From NCBI GenBank assembly GCA_963819695.1, contig CAWFXD010000001.1, positions 372,001 to 436,000 of the forward strand: a stretch of 64,000 nt of DNA, written 5' to 3'. The position numbers were made by a program, and so were the translations under genes. The stretch is from DASZIT01 sp963819695 (GTDB lineage: Bacteria > Actinomycetota > Acidimicrobiia > Acidimicrobiales > RAAP-2). The notes under the pieces are model-generated. The model saw nothing but the letters and a program-made list of their open reading frames with translations, was not told where the DNA came from and made no database searches. Of this stretch, positions 63,775 to 64,000 are shown one piece after another (the stretch's first letter is position 1; the number at the start of each line of letters is the position of its first letter).

Positions 63775-64000
63775 GTGAGCCCGAATCCGATCAACGACCG
63801 CTTCGAGCGCATGGCCCAGTCCATCGCCGAGCGGGCGGCTCGCTTGGTCATCGATTCGATCGACCTCAACGCGATCATGGAACGGGTCGACGTCGACCGT
63901 CTGGTGTCAAGGGTCAACGCCGATGCCATCGTCGACCGGGTGGACGTCGAGAAGATCGTGGAGAGAGTCGACGTGGAGAAGATTCTCGAAAGGGTCGACG
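63775..64000 (+). CDS. Nonapeptide-repeat protein, cut by the window end
   Basis: The start of a longer gene, 75 codons visible and still open at the edge. GTG 63775 follows GGGGGAG. After about 25 residues the product becomes a run of 9-residue units: DLNAIMERV, DVDRLVSRV, NADAIVDRV, DVEKIVERV, DVEKILERV. Hydrophobic residues recur at fixed places, suggesting a regular helix. Similar repeats precede RDD-type membrane domains in some actinobacterial proteins; whether that follows here cannot be seen. Confidence 0.6.
   Translation, partial: MSPNPINDRFERMAQSIAERAARLVIDSIDLNAIMERVDVDRLVSRVNADAIVDRVDVEKIVERVDVEKILERVD

Overview
The window is GC-rich (visibly about two thirds or more G+C) and gene-dense, with short intergenic gaps, many 1-4 nt start/stop overlaps and frequent GTG starts. 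It is actinobacterial by content: a WhiB1-type regulator beside a PdtaS-like kinase, a mycothiol-dependent dehydrogenase (MscR), the SCO1664/DUF3090/MSMEG_4193 trio, a BagA/BagB Get3-like pair, DUF3107 and an RskA-type anti-sigma factor. I infer a deep-branching actinobacterium, possibly class Acidimicrobiia, but nothing here proves the rank. No rRNA, tRNA, CRISPR array or prophage was seen.

Layout. 0-6.3 kb: divergent valS/cysS, an acyl-CoA dehydrogenase and a low-molecular-weight phosphatase. 6.3-12.97 kb: DUF4395 protein, diiron protein, ECF sigma/anti-sigma pair, TetR regulator, glycosyltransferase, enoyl-CoA hydratase and GDP-mannose dehydratase. 13.0-20.9 kb: a contiguous cytochrome c maturation operon (ccdA, ccmABCDEFG and a CcmH-CcmI fusion). 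20.9-25.5 kb: quinone oxidoreductase, YjbR, then an Fe-S locus (cysteine desulfurase and SufR-like regulator divergent from Mrp). 25.5-32.6 kb: two small unknown genes, a PEP mutase-like lyase, a cyclopropane synthase-like methyltransferase, a dGTPase, DUF3107 and BagA/BagB. 32.6-35.4 kb: patatin, an IS30-family insertion sequence and an HTH-like small protein. 35.4-39.9 kb: O-methyltransferase, PHP phosphatase, PdtaS/WhiB1 and GDPD. 39.9-44.4 kb: etfBA and an MBOAT/SGNH acyl-transfer pair. 44.5-48.2 kb: the SCO1664 trio behind an FrhB-like protein and a membrane protein. 48.3-58.2 kb: GNAT, mscR, Fpg/Nei, Bcp, thiC, a DEAD-box helicase operon and a methyltransferase. 58.2-64 kb: aconitase, a DrrAB-type ABC exporter, a peroxiredoxin and the start of a 9-residue-repeat protein cut by the window end.

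Two properties cut across the window. First, many genes begin 6-9 nt after a TANNNT box with no Shine-Dalgarno, the signature of leaderless mRNAs; at valS/cysS and sufR/mrp the same TANNNTA heptamer can serve as the -10 on both strands. Second, about 17 single-base indels break otherwise intact genes, 11 of them between 24.4 and 30.7 kb. In the genes where I could reconstruct the change, one base restores a full-length family member, so I treat them as likely sequence errors and give coordinates for the restored gene.

The most interesting unexplained content is the SCO1664/DUF3090/phosphomutase trio (a probable kinase and a probable phosphomutase with unknown substrate), the BagA/BagB pair, the PdtaS-WhiB1 locus with a consensus CRP site, the MBOAT-SGNH pair and the nonapeptide-repeat protein at the right edge.
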